Assembly: GCA_937902985.1 (NCBI GenBank)
Contig: CALFNG010000192.1
Coordinates: 1-46,104, forward strand
Direction of reading: 5' to 3'
Source: an uncultured Myxococcales bacterium
Lineage (GTDB): Bacteria > Myxococcota_A > Polyangia > Polyangiales > Polyangiaceae
DNA: 46,104 bases
Made by a program: the position numbers and the translations under genes. Shown here one piece after another: positions 24,458 through 33,687 of this stretch. The number at the start of each line of letters is the position of its first letter. The stretch's first letter is position 1. The notes beneath the pieces were generated by a model. It worked only from the letters and a program-made list of their open reading frames with translations. It searched no databases and was not told the DNA's origin.

Positions 24458-26673
24458 CCGCGGCGGCCGAACTCGGTCGCTTCGAGCGCCCTCCCGAGGC
24501 CGTTCTCTCGATCGACGCGCGGGGCGACGGCGTCGCGGTCGTGACGCTCGACGACGCGCGTGCCGTCGATAACGCGATCACGCCCGCGTTGCAGGCGCAG
24601 CTCCTCGACGCGATCACCCGTATCGAAGACGACGCGAGGATCTCCGCGATCGTCCTCGCGAGCGGAAAACCAGGCGGGTTCGTGGTCGGAATGGATCCCT
24701 CGTTCGTCACGTCGATCAAGTTCGCGAGCGACGCCGAGCGCGTCGCCATCGAGCTCGGGAACGCATTTGCCAGGCTCGAGGCCGTGCGCAAGCCCCTGGT
24801 CGCCGCGGTGCATGGCGCCGCCCTGGGCGCCGGCTTCGGGCTGGCTCTCGCTTGCCATGCGATCGTGGCGAGCGATGACGTCGCGACGCAGTTCGGCCTG
24901 CCCGAGGTTCACCTGGGAATGGTGTCGCCAGGGAACGCCGCCCTCCGCGTCGCGAGCCGCGCGGGGCTCCGGGCCGCGATCGACATCTCTTCGAACGGGT
25001 CGTCGCTCGACGCCGGCGAGGCGCGGCGGCTCGAGTTGGTCGACGAAGTATGTCCGCTGGCCATCTTGCTCGACGCGGCGATCCGTCACGCGAAAGCCCT
25101 CGTCGGCCGCGTGCCGCGCGTTCGCGACCAGCGGGCGGGATTCGACGTCGTGGCGCTCGAGAGGAACGTCATCGGACGGGCGTTTCTCTTCCGGCGGGCT
25201 CGGGCGCGAGCCGTGGCCGCATCGACCGAAGAGCGGCGCGGTCACTCGGCGGGGCCTCTCGCGGTCGATGTGCTCCAGCGCTACGGCGAGAGGGGGTTCG
25301 ACGAGGCCGCCCGCCTCGAGGCCCGGACGTTCGGCGATCTCGTGGTCACGGCGACGGCGCACCGGCTCGTAGAGTTCGCCGTCACGCGGGCGGCGCTGGA
25401 TCGCGAAGCCAGCGCGGGGGCGGGGGCGCGGCCCGCGCGGCAGGTCGTCGTGATCGGCGGCGGGGCGATGGGCGCGAGCGTCGCGTACCTCACGGCGGCG
25501 GCTGGAATCGCCGTGAGGCTGAAGGAGCGCGACGACGACGCGCTCGGGCGCGCGCTCCGGGCCGTGCGGGCGCGCCTCGACGCGCGCGTGAGAATCGACG
25601 GGCGCCAGGGCGCGCGCGAACGCGAAGGAGACGTCAGACGTGTGCGCGCCCGCGAGCGCAGCCGTGAAGACCTGTTCGGCCGCATCGCGGGCCCGAGCGA
25701 CTGCTCCGGCCTTCGGAACGCCGATGCCGTCATCGAAGCGGTTTCCGAAGACCTCGCGGCGAAGCAAGAGGTCTTGCGCCAGGTCGAAGAGAAGATCGGC
25801 GCCCGATGCGTCTACGGATCGTGCACGGCGTCGATCCCCATCGCCACGCTCGCGCTGGCCGCCTTTTCCCCCGAGCGCGTCGTGGGCCTGCACTCGCTCG
25901 GACCGGCCGACGAGACGCCGCTCCTCGAGATCGTTCGTGCCGAGAAGACTGCGTCGTGGGCCCTCGCCGCCGCAGTCGCCCTCGGCCGCCGCCAGGGAAG
26001 GACCGTGATCGTCGTTCGCGACGGTCCCGGCTTTTACACGCGCAGGATCCTCGCCCCGTACCTCGCCGAAGCCATCCGGCTCCTGAGCGACGGCGTCGAC
26101 GGAACGTCGATCGACCGCGCCCTCACGGACTGGGGGTTCGTCGCGGGGCCGCTGCGCTGCCTCGACGAGACGGGGATCGACGTCGCTGCCCGGGTCGCGC
26201 ACGATCTGCACGCGACCTTCGGGTCGCGGATGACGCCGCCGGGCGCGCTGGCGACGCTCGTGGCCGACGGACGACACGGCGGCAACAGCGGCCGCGGCCT
26301 CTTCCACGAGCCGGTCGGGCGCGAGGGAACGCGCGCAGTGGACGCGACCGTCTATACACTCCTCGGCGTCGAGCCGAACATCAAGCTTCCTCGCGAGGAG
26401 ATCGCGCAACGGTGCGCGCTCGCCATGGTGAACGAGGCGGTCCGGTGTCTCGGCGACGGCGTCGTGCGGGACGCGCGCGACGGCGACGTGGGCGCGGTCT
26501 TCGGGGTCGGTTTCCCGAGATTCCGTGGTGGGCCGTTCCGCTATGTCGATACGATCGGCGCGGCCGACGTGCTGCGGCGCGTCCAGGGGTACGCCGATCG
26601 TTTCGGGGACCGGTGGCGTCCGGCCCCGCTGCTCATCCAGATGGCGCGAAAGGGTGAGCGCTTCTTCGGGTGA
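24454..26673 (+). CDS. FadJ-like fatty-acid oxidation protein with altered active sites
   Basis: This intact 739-residue protein aligns end to end with FadJ, the alpha subunit that carries enoyl-CoA hydratase (about 1-300) and 3-hydroxyacyl-CoA dehydrogenase (about 330-739). Key residues have changed. In the hydratase, [16 protein letters not shown] has Gly129 where the catalytic Glu of GGGLELALACH should be, while Glu151 of GLPEVHLG remains. In the dehydrogenase the dinucleotide motif [11 protein letters not shown] is kept, but ASNTSSLPI reads GSCTASIPI and HFFSPVEKMPL reads [11 protein letters not shown]; the His remains. The frame is unbroken over 2.2 kb, so it is either a recent decay product or a repurposed pseudoenzyme. 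Its partner thiolase is broken. Confidence 0.85.
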   Translation: MTAAAELGRFERPPEAVLSIDARGDGVAVVTLDDARAVDNAITPALQAQLLDAITRIEDDARISAIVLASGKPGGFVVGMDPSFVTSIKFASDAERVAIELGNAFARLEAVRKPLVAAVHGAALGAGFGLALACHAIVASDDVATQFGLPEVHLGMVSPGNAALRVASRAGLRAAIDISSNGSSLDAGEARRLELVDEVCPLAILLDAAIRHAKALVGRVPRVRDQRAGFDVVALERNVIGRAFLFRRARARAVAASTEERRGHSAGPLAVDVLQRYGERGFDEAARLEARTFGDLVVTATAHRLVEFAVTRAALDREASAGAGARPARQVVVIGGGAMGASVAYLTAAAGIAVRLKERDDDALGRALRAVRARLDARVRIDGRQGAREREGDVRRVRARERSREDLFGRIAGPSDCSGLRNADAVIEAVSEDLAAKQEVLRQVEEKIGARCVYGSCTASIPIATLALAAFSPERVVGLHSLGPADETPLLEIVRAEKTASWALAAAVALGRRQGRTVIVVRDGPGFYTRRILAPYLAEAIRLLSDGVDGTSIDRALTDWGFVAGPLRCLDETGIDVAARVAHDLHATFGSRMTPPGALATLVADGRHGGNSGRGLFHEPVGREGTRAVDATVYTLLGVEPNIKLPREEIAQRCALAMVNEAVRCLGDGVVRDARDGDVGAVFGVGFPRFRGGPFRYVDTIGAADVLRRVQGYADRFGDRWRPAPLLIQMARKGERFFG

Positions 26674-26690
26674 GGCACGGCCGCCCACGG

Positions 26691-26770
26691 CCACGCTCGG
26701 CCACGCTCGGCGACGCTCGGCGACGCTCGGTCACGCTCGGTCACGCTCGGTCACGCTCGGTCACGCTCGC
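26691..26770. repeat. 10-bp tandem repeat, eight copies
   Basis: Eight copies of a 10-bp unit (YSACGCTCGG) follow the FadJ-like stop. The variants come in blocks: two CCACGCTCGG, two CGACGCTCGG, then four ending or beginning TCACGCTCG. The last copy differs at its final base. The blocks look like successive duplications. The array lies 48 bases before the start of the S41 protease gene. Confidence 0.92.
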
Positions 26771-26817
26771 GACAAACTGCGGCCCTCGACGTCCTGCCTG
26801 CTACCCTTTGTCGTCCC

Positions 26818-28770
26818 ATGTCGAGGCGAGCTGCGTGGATAGTTGGCGGGACGGTCACCGCCGTCGCGACCCTCGCCGGCCTCGTCCGGTTCGAGCGCCC
26901 GGTTACGCGGATCGCCCAGATCGCCGAGACCGCGTTCGCCCGTGCAAGCGCCGTGGGCCCGTCGCGGGCCGTCCCCCCCGCGTCGGCCGCGCCCGTTGAC
27001 GACGCCCCGGCGTCCTCGGCGGCCGACGACGCTCGATCGCACGCCTTCCGTGTTCCGAGCGGCCGGGCTCCGTCGCTCACATGCGAAGCGGCGCGCAGCA
27101 TCGTCGCTCAGGCCCGGACGCAGCTGGCGTACGGCCCGGGCAAGGTGGAAATATCGACCTTCGTCGACGCGGCCGTCGACTGGCTCGATCCGTACGGCCT
27201 CTGGAGCGTCTCGCCCGACGCGATCGTAGCGAACGCGTTCGAGCGGCGGGCACCGGAGCTCGTCGCGGAGCTCGAGGGGCGAGGGCCGCGCGACTGTGCG
27301 GCCGCGCGCGCTCTCGGAGCCGCGCTCGTCCCCTGGGTCGCGGCGCTCCGCACCGTGTTCGACGACGCGCGACAGCACCCCCTCGCGGGAGACGACGCCG
27401 AGACCGCGGCGTCGGCGCCTGCGTTCGAAGGCGCCACCGTCACCAAGACGGCCCGGGTCCTCGCCGAAGCGCTCGGCCATCGCGTGGGCGCCGTCGAGCG
27501 CGACCTCGGCGCAGCGGCGCATCCGTACGTCGACGCCGCACGCGCGCGCTACTTCCCCGAAGCGAGCGCGAACGAGTGGGCCGGCGTGGTGCTCGCGGCC
27601 GCCGTCCGTGCCTACGTTCCGACGATCGATCCCCACGGCGCCTGGGCGCCCCTCGACGAAGAGTCGAGCGTCTACGAGGTCGACCTCGAAGCCCATCCCC
27701 CCGAGCGCCTGTGGGACAAGGCCGAACGAACCGCGGTGGGTCTGAAGCTCGAGACGGGAGCGGAGCCGCCGCTCGCCGACGGCGACGTTCTCCTCTCGCT
27801 CGCAGGCGTGGCCACGGCCGGCCTCAGCTACGAGCAGACGGAGCAGCTCGGGTTCGCGGCGTCCGACGTGCGGCCGCCGGCGCAAGCCGTCGTGCTGCGC
27901 GCCGGCGAGAAGGCTCCCCTCACGACGTGGCTCGACGGAAGCAACCACGAGCCGAAGACCCTCGCTGCGACTCCCGAAGACGACGACGATCTGCCGGTCG
28001 AACGCTTCGCCTACGGCGACGGCGACGCGATCGTCGTGGTCATCCACGACGTGCGAGACGACCTGGGCGAACAGCTCACGCGCGCCATCCTCCGCGAACG
28101 CGAGCGCGACGGGCGGCCCCTTCAAGGAGTCGTGCTCGACGTGCGCGGCAACGGCGGCGGCTCGACCGACGGGGCTATCGACGCGCTCGGCATTTTCATT
28201 CCCGGGGCGCCGCTCTTTCCGATGAAGCGACGCGACGGCTCCCTCGAGACCGACCGCGCACCCGAGCCGCCCACCGTCGATCGCTGGCGAGGACCGGTCG
28301 CGACGCTGGTCGACGGCGACACGGCGAGCGCCGCCGAGATGATCGCCGGAGCGCTGACGGCGTACCGGCGCGGTCCGAGCCTCGGCGCCACGACCTTCGG
28401 GAAGGGCTGCGCGCAGGAGTACCTCGACGACGAGGCGCAAACCGGGGTCGTCCGCCTCACGACGCTGCTCTACGCGCTGCCCGACGGCGCGCCCGTGCAG
28501 CGCGTCGGCCTCGCGCCGACGATTCGCTTTCCGTTCGGAACGGCGGACGCCACCGACCGCGAGGCGGCCCTGGCCCACGCGCCGCCCACATGGCGGGGGC
28601 CGGACGTGCGCGACCGTTCGCTCATCGCGCACGGCGAAGAGGGCACCTGGTCGCCGCACGGAGGCAACGTCGGCCCATGCAAGGAGGCCGAGGTCTGCCG
28701 TGCCCTCCGTCTCCTCGGCACCAACGGCGTCACCGCCCGCCGGTCCCCGGCCGCATCCAAAGGGCGATAG
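26818..28770 (+). CDS. S41 family peptidase (C-terminal processing protease-like)
   Basis: This 650-residue protein starts with a membrane anchor or signal segment (AAWIVGGTVTAVATLAGLV), then an Ala/Pro-rich linker to about 85, an N-terminal helical region, a divergent PDZ-like part near 290-370, and the S41 catalytic domain. The Ser/Lys dyad is Ser504 (DGDTASAAEMIAGAL) and Lys529 (GATTFGKGCAQEY), 25 residues apart as in Tsp/Prc. GVVLDVRGNGGGSTDGAID is the usual strand before the active site. It probably cuts or trims envelope proteins outside the inner membrane. A Lon-N-domain protein follows 121 bases later on the same strand. Confidence 0.9.
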   Translation: MSRRAAWIVGGTVTAVATLAGLVRFERPVTRIAQIAETAFARASAVGPSRAVPPASAAPVDDAPASSAADDARSHAFRVPSGRAPSLTCEAARSIVAQARTQLAYGPGKVEISTFVDAAVDWLDPYGLWSVSPDAIVANAFERRAPELVAELEGRGPRDCAAARALGAALVPWVAALRTVFDDARQHPLAGDDAETAASAPAFEGATVTKTARVLAEALGHRVGAVERDLGAAAHPYVDAARARYFPEASANEWAGVVLAAAVRAYVPTIDPHGAWAPLDEESSVYEVDLEAHPPERLWDKAERTAVGLKLETGAEPPLADGDVLLSLAGVATAGLSYEQTEQLGFAASDVRPPAQAVVLRAGEKAPLTTWLDGSNHEPKTLAATPEDDDDLPVERFAYGDGDAIVVVIHDVRDDLGEQLTRAILRERERDGRPLQGVVLDVRGNGGGSTDGAIDALGIFIPGAPLFPMKRRDGSLETDRAPEPPTVDRWRGPVATLVDGDTASAAEMIAGALTAYRRGPSLGATTFGKGCAQEYLDDEAQTGVVRLTTLLYALPDGAPVQRVGLAPTIRFPFGTADATDREAALAHAPPTWRGPDVRDRSLIAHGEEGTWSPHGGNVGPCKEAEVCRALRLLGTNGVTARRSPAASKGR

Positions 28771-28891
28771 GCCCGTTTCAATCGTCTCGGAGCCCGCCGC
28801 GGGCGCAACTGAACCGGGGCGCCGATGAGCTCGACCGAGCGTCTTGGCGTCTTCCGACGGACCGAAGACCGTTAGTAGACTGTGCCCCAAG

Positions 28892-29545
28892 ATGCCTCAC
28901 GACGACGCCGAAGCTCTTGCGTCTGCTCTCGAAGCCATGCCCATTTTCCCGCTGCCCGGCGTGGTTCTCTTTCCGGGAGCGCTCTTGCCGCTCCATGTGT
29001 TCGAGCTGCGGTACCGCGCGATGCTCGCCGACTGCCTCGCAACGAACCGGTGCATGGCCATGGCACTCGTCGACGGCGATCCCGATCGGGTCGACCTCGA
29101 GACCGAATCAGCCCTCGCGCGCGTCGCCGGCGGCGGTGTCGTCGTGCGCCACACCGAGCTCGCCGACGGCCGGTCGAACATCGTCCTGCAGGGGTGCGCG
29201 CGCCTCGCTCTCGAAGAGCTGCCTTTCGTTGCGCCGTACCGGCGGGCACGCGCCCGGATCCTCGAAGACCTCGAGACGCCTACCTCCGCGGTCGACCGGA
29301 TGGGGCTGCACGCCGCAGCGGCCGCGTTCGCCGCGGCATCGCGCAAGTCGGACTTCGTGCTCCCTCCGGGGGTCGCGCCGGGAGCCGCGGCCGATCATTG
29401 CGCTCACCAGCTCATCGCTGACGTGCAGGCCCGCCAGCGCACACTCGAGGAGCTCGACGTCGCGGCGCGCGTGCGGTTCGTCACGGCGACGCTCGCCGAG
29501 CAGATGGGGCTCATGAAGCGCGAGAGCCGGGGCAAGCCTGACTGA
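28892..29545 (+). CDS. Lon substrate-binding (LON N-terminal) domain protein
   Basis: This 217-residue protein is a stand-alone LON N-terminal domain. The family start is clear: MPIFPLPGVVLFPGALLPLHVFELRYRAML. It lacks the AAA+ and protease domains of Lon. Such proteins are common and of unknown function; they may bind unfolded or damaged proteins. ATG 28892 starts the recognisable domain; an in-frame upstream start at 28844 would add 16 residues that do not look conserved. The preceding 121 bases hold a GTCTTC/GAAGAC dyad at 28849-28869, possibly regulatory. Confidence 0.85.
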   Translation: MPHDDAEALASALEAMPIFPLPGVVLFPGALLPLHVFELRYRAMLADCLATNRCMAMALVDGDPDRVDLETESALARVAGGGVVVRHTELADGRSNIVLQGCARLALEELPFVAPYRRARARILEDLETPTSAVDRMGLHAAAAAFAAASRKSDFVLPPGVAPGAAADHCAHQLIADVQARQRTLEELDVAARVRFVTATLAEQMGLMKRESRGKPD

Positions 29546-29589
29546 CTGCCCCCCGTGGCCCTTCTCGCGGCAGCTGGGGCGTCGCCGCG

Positions 29590-30621
29590 TCAGAACGTCG
29601 TTCGTACGAGGGCCGCTGCGCCGCCGGCGATCGGCCCCGCCGACACGGTGATGCCGACGACGCTGCTTTGCTTCTTTCGCGGGAGAACGAACGTCACCAC
29701 GGCGCTCGCGCCGAGGCTGGCGACGCCCACGACGAACGCGACCGTCGAGATGCGGGCTTCGCGGATGGCGTCGTCGCGCAGCGAGAGGCCCCGTGGGTTG
29801 CACTGATCGGCGGCGTTGCAGGGGCCCGCGTTCGACGCGTTGCGATCGGAGATCGCCATGGCGCCGAACACCGATCCGAGACCGACGCCGACGACACCGA
29901 CCCCGAGGAGGCCGACGCCGGCCCACAGCCGCGTGGAGTCGCCGTCGGACGCCGGCGCGGCCTCCGTGTCGGCATACGATTCGGCCGCCGAATCGGGCGA
30001 CGGCGTGCCCGCCGCGGCCGATGGATCCGCCGGGACGCCGCCCGCGCCGCCTTTGTCGTCGAGCGGCGCGATCGTCACCTCGGCCGACGGCTTCTCGGCG
30101 TCGACGTGCACCTCGAACTCGCGGTGCCGCGAGCCCGAACGAGCGACGACGACGTGGTCGCCGGGATCGACCGGCATCGCCGTTCCCCAGGCGTCGGGCG
30201 CCAGCGGGCGCCCGTCGAGCGAGACGTCGAGCGACGAGGCCGACGACGCGACCCGGACCGTGAGCCGCTCCAGTCGCGGCTCGAGCGCGCGCGCACGAAG
30301 CCGCGCGACCTCGGCGCGCTTGTCGTTCCGGTCGCGCGCCAGGGCCTCGGCGCTCTGGAACTCGGTCCAGGCGCTCGCGATCCGGCCGAGGCGTTGATAG
30401 CAATCCGCCAGGTAGAGGGTGACTCCGACGCCGGGCGCGAGGCGCTTGCTCTCGGCGAAATGGGCGCAGGCTTCGGCTTCGTTCCCGTGCTGCAGCAGGC
30501 GCTTGCCCGTAGTGAAGGCGGCATCGGCGCGGGCCGCGTCGTCTTTCGATTGGGCGCGAGCAGCGGCTGGAGTCAGCGCCGTGATCGCTGCCACCGAGAA
30601 CCCGAGGGCGAGACGCCTCAC
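29590..30621 (-). CDS. TPR/PEGA-like exported protein with C-terminal membrane helices
   Basis: This 343-residue protein has a signal peptide (RRLALGFSVAAITALTPAAARAQ). Residues 35-120 contain TPR-like repeats (ADAAFTTGKRLLQHGNEAEACAHFAESKRLAP...LYLADCYQRLGRIASAWTEF). A PEGA-like beta segment follows (LTVRVASSASSLDVSLDGRPL ... DPGDHVVVARS), then a Pro/Ala-rich linker and two membrane helices (LWAGVGLLGVGVVGVGLGSV; STVAFVVGVASLGASAVVTFV). This plan is frequent in Polyangia next to protein kinases. GTG 30621 overlaps the kinase stop by 4 bases, so they are probably coupled. It may be an envelope sensor or partner of the kinase. Confidence 0.85.
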   Translation of the reverse strand: MRRLALGFSVAAITALTPAAARAQSKDDAARADAAFTTGKRLLQHGNEAEACAHFAESKRLAPGVGVTLYLADCYQRLGRIASAWTEFQSAEALARDRNDKRAEVARLRARALEPRLERLTVRVASSASSLDVSLDGRPLAPDAWGTAMPVDPGDHVVVARSGSRHREFEVHVDAEKPSAEVTIAPLDDKGGAGGVPADPSAAAGTPSPDSAAESYADTEAAPASDGDSTRLWAGVGLLGVGVVGVGLGSVFGAMAISDRNASNAGPCNAADQCNPRGLSLRDDAIREARISTVAFVVGVASLGASAVVTFVLPRKKQSSVVGITVSAGPIAGGAAALVRTTF

Positions 30622-32234
30622 TCTCGCCCTCCGAATCCGGCGGTCCCGACGGGCGCGTCGGCCGCTGGCGTCGGCGCAGGGGCCGACTTCGCCTTCAAGC
30701 GCGGTGTCGTCGAGGTCCTCGCGGGCACGAGCGCTGGCGGCAGACTCGCGGCGCCCGGGCCCGGGCCGGGCACGGGCTCGACAGCGGGAACGGGGGCCTC
30801 CGTCGGAGGCAACGGAGCCAACGGCGCCGCGGGCAAAGGCGGCGTCGAGGGTATCGTCTGCGCCTCGAGCGCGTGCGGAGCTGCGCTCGCGGGCGACGTC
30901 CGGGCGCTCGGTTCGGCATCCGGGCGCAAGCGCCCCGCGACGAAGATCGCGAGGCCGACCGCGGCCGCGGCGCCAACGACGAGGAGCGGCATCATCGCCG
31001 GAGCGCGCAGCCTGGAGCGGCGCCACGGCGTGGCGAACGAGGCTGGCGTTTCGGTGGGTTGGAGCGCGATGGCAACGGGCTCGACGGTCGAAGGCGCCGC
31101 GGGCGCGGGTCGGGGAGGGGCGACTTGCTCGGGCGACCCGTTCACGATCTGGCCGATCCCCGCCAGTGCCCGCCCGTAGCTAGTCTGGGTGAGCGAGACG
31201 TGCGGTACGATCGCCACCGCGCTGCCGTCGGGCGTGAGGTCGTCGGCGCTGGCTTCCTGCTCTAGGGCCTCTTGGCGGGCGCCGATGCGCGCGATGCGCT
31301 CCGCCCTCTTTCGCGCCGCCGCCGTACCGCCGGCGGCGAGCGCCCGCGCCAGCGCTCCGGCGTTCTTGAAGCGGCGTCGCGGGTCCTTCTGGAGGCACTG
31401 CATGACGGCCGCCTCGAGCGTCTCGGGCACGTCGGGCCGGATGGCGCGCAACGGAGTCGCGTCGTCGTTCAGGACACGCGCGGAGACTTCGGGCACCGTG
31501 CCGTCGCCGAACGGCGAACGGCCCGCCAGCGCTTCATAGAGAACGGCGCCGAGGCTCCAGAGATCCGATCTTCGGTCGGCGTCGCCCGACGAGCGGATCT
31601 GCTCGGGCGCCATCCACCGCGGCGACCCGAAGCGAGGGCTCGATGCGCCGCTCAGTTCGATCGAGTCGCCGGGGCCGTAGACGCTCATCGCGATCCCGAA
31701 GTCGACGACCTTCACCCGCGCAGGCCCGGCGGCGCCCCGGGCGAGGAAGAGATTCGACGGCTTGAGGTCGCGGTGGACGATGCCCAGCGAGTGCGCCTCG
31801 GCGAGCCCCTCGATCGCTTGCAGCGCATAGGAGACGAGAAGCTGCACCGGCAGGCGCCGGCGCTTCTCGAAGAGCCCCTCGAACGTCTGCCCTTCGAGGA
31901 ACTCCATGATCAGGTAGGCCGAGCCGTCGAGCGCGCCCGAGTCCGACACGCGACCCACGCAGTCGCTCTGAATGCGCGCCGCGGCGCGAGCCTCGCGGAG
32001 GAACCAGGACGCGCCCTCGGTGGAGTCGAGCTGCGGACGCATGAACTTCACGGCGACCGGCTCGTCGGTCTCCGTGTGGCGCGCAAGCATCACGGGACCG
32101 ACGCGGCCCTCGCCGAGCCGGCGCTCGATGCGGTACACGCCCGCCACAAGGACCCCCGGTGGCAATGACCTGGCCGGCGCGAGGGCCGCCTCGAGCGCGC
32201 CACCCGTCGAGATGAGCGTCGTGCGGTTAGTCAT
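30618..32234 (-). CDS. Membrane-anchored Ser/Thr protein kinase (PknB type)
   Basis: This 538-residue protein has a Hanks-type kinase domain at about 30-300: glycine loop GEGRVGPV, Lys63 in VAVKF, HRDLKPSN with Asp156, DFG with Asp178, and GSPRWMAPE. All catalytic residues are present, so it should be active. One membrane helix (414-434) follows, then a Pro/Ala-rich outer part of about 100 residues without a known sensor domain. Its ATG overlaps the stop of the upstream Cys-rich lipoprotein gene by 8 bases, and its stop overlaps the next start, making a three-gene unit. Confidence 0.95.
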   Translation of the reverse strand: MTNRTTLISTGGALEAALAPARSLPPGVLVAGVYRIERRLGEGRVGPVMLARHTETDEPVAVKFMRPQLDSTEGASWFLREARAAARIQSDCVGRVSDSGALDGSAYLIMEFLEGQTFEGLFEKRRRLPVQLLVSYALQAIEGLAEAHSLGIVHRDLKPSNLFLARGAAGPARVKVVDFGIAMSVYGPGDSIELSGASSPRFGSPRWMAPEQIRSSGDADRRSDLWSLGAVLYEALAGRSPFGDGTVPEVSARVLNDDATPLRAIRPDVPETLEAAVMQCLQKDPRRRFKNAGALARALAAGGTAAARKRAERIARIGARQEALEQEASADDLTPDGSAVAIVPHVSLTQTSYGRALAGIGQIVNGSPEQVAPPRPAPAAPSTVEPVAIALQPTETPASFATPWRRSRLRAPAMMPLLVVGAAAAVGLAIFVAGRLRPDAEPSARTSPASAAPHALEAQTIPSTPPLPAAPLAPLPPTEAPVPAVEPVPGPGPGAASLPPALVPARTSTTPRLKAKSAPAPTPAADAPVGTAGFGGRE

Positions 32235-33375
32235 CAGAGGGGCCTCCCTCCGATGCGTCCGGTGTCGAAACGCCCGAGTCGAGGGCGCCCGCTTCGGGGG
32301 AACCCGCTTCGTTCACTCCTGCGTCGATACCCGAATCGACGCCCGCGTCGACCGCTGCATCGACGCCCGCATCGATGCAGCACGAAGGTGCCTGGAGACC
32401 GCAGCTATCGACGCAGTCCCCGCCGCAGCCCTGGGGCGTACAGCAAGCGCTCGCCGCCGTGCATTCCTGGGCTCCCGTACAACCGCACTGCACGGTCTGG
32501 CCGCAGTTGTCCGTCTTCGTGACCCCGCACGCTCCACTGCACGGATTGACGGGCGTACAGCACGCCTGCTGAACGCAGACACGCCCGGAACCGCAGGAGC
32601 TCGGGCACTGGACCGACCGCCCACAGTTGTCGGTGGCAAACGTGCCGCACTGGTTTCCGCACGCCGCGGAGCTCTGGGGAGCACAGCAACCCCCGTCGGA
32701 GAGGCATATCTCCTGCCGCGGCTGCGCGCAGAGGCCGGTGCCGAGCAAACCGCAGTTCACGGTCTGATTGCAGTTGTTGACGGCCTGCCCGCACTGTTTC
32801 GTCCCGCAGGCCACGCTCTCGGGCTCGGCGTCGCACCCGCCGGCGTCGCAGGGCCCGCAGTCGATCGGCCGGCCGCAATTGTCCATGAGCAACCCGCAAC
32901 GGGCGGTGCACCAGCTCGCCTCCGTCTGGCATTCGCACGTGTTGGTCGTGCCGCACACGTAGCTCTGCGGGGTGCAGTCGATGGCGCAGGCCCGGGACTG
33001 CCCGCAGTTGTCCGGGCCAGTGCCGCAGTGCGAATCGCACCAGGACAGGTCCGGGGTGCACTCCAGCGACGGCGCGTCCGCCTCGCCCGGCGCCGCATCG
33101 GGCTTCCGCCCATCTTCGAGGGTGAAGGCGTCTTCGATGGCGACCGCGTCGTCGGAGCCTTGGCCCGCCTCGTCGCCGCCGCCTTCGCTCGAAACATCGG
33201 GGTGGCTGCCGTCGAGAGATGCGTCGGGCTCGCCAGCCGGGACGCCGTGATCGAGGTCGAGGATCAGCCCGCAGGCGGGGAGGGCGACGCAGGCGACCGC
33301 AAGGCTACCGACGCCTGCCCACCAACGTTGGGCACGGTTTACCGATCGAGACAGTGAGCCGACGTTCGCGCGCAC
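32227..33375 (-). CDS. Cysteine-rich repeat lipoprotein
   Basis: This 382-residue protein has a lipoprotein signal (LAVACVALPACGL, lipobox Cys about residue 35). The mature part starts with an acidic low-complexity region, then five repeats built on C-x2-3-CG-x5-[DN]NC[GN][QR]-x3-C between about residues 110 and 310, and ends in DAGVDA-type runs. More than forty cysteines suggest many disulfides outside the cell. Such repeats are common in Myxococcota surface lipoproteins; no function is known. Start GTG 33375 has AAGGTGG seven bases upstream. It heads the operon with the kinase and TPR protein. Confidence 0.85.
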   Translation of the reverse strand: MRANVGSLSRSVNRAQRWWAGVGSLAVACVALPACGLILDLDHGVPAGEPDASLDGSHPDVSSEGGGDEAGQGSDDAVAIEDAFTLEDGRKPDAAPGEADAPSLECTPDLSWCDSHCGTGPDNCGQSRACAIDCTPQSYVCGTTNTCECQTEASWCTARCGLLMDNCGRPIDCGPCDAGGCDAEPESVACGTKQCGQAVNNCNQTVNCGLLGTGLCAQPRQEICLSDGGCCAPQSSAACGNQCGTFATDNCGRSVQCPSSCGSGRVCVQQACCTPVNPCSGACGVTKTDNCGQTVQCGCTGAQECTAASACCTPQGCGGDCVDSCGLQAPSCCIDAGVDAAVDAGVDSGIDAGVNEAGSPEAGALDSGVSTPDASEGGPSDD

Positions 33376-33552
33376 GCAATACCACCTTGTGACTCATGAA
33401 GGCGTCTTCCACTAGGTTTTAATTTGCATCTTTGCCTTCCTCTTCTTCTTCGTAGCTCGTAGCGCTCATTTTCACGCTCATTCGCCTGGCATTGGCGACG
33501 AGCGGCCGGCGAGCCCGCACCGCGGACCGGCTGAAACCGAGGGGAAACCCCC

Positions 33553-33594
33553 TCGAGCGTCGAGCGTCGAGCGTCGAGCGTCGAGCGTCGAGCC
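33553..33594. repeat. 7-bp tandem repeat TCGAGCG, about six copies
   Basis: Six units of TCGAGCG, the last one ending in C, lie in the 312-base gap between the divergent lipoprotein genes. The rest of this gap (33376-33552) has an AT-richer stretch around 33410-33450 that probably carries the promoter of the leftward lipoprotein-kinase operon; I could not fix its boxes. Confidence 0.85.
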
Positions 33595-33687
33595 CGTGCT
33601 CACGTGCCGGAATGACTCCCCGCCAGCCGCGCGGTTATGGTCAGCCTCGAACGACGGGTGCAGACTCGGCCGGCCATGAGGGAGACT

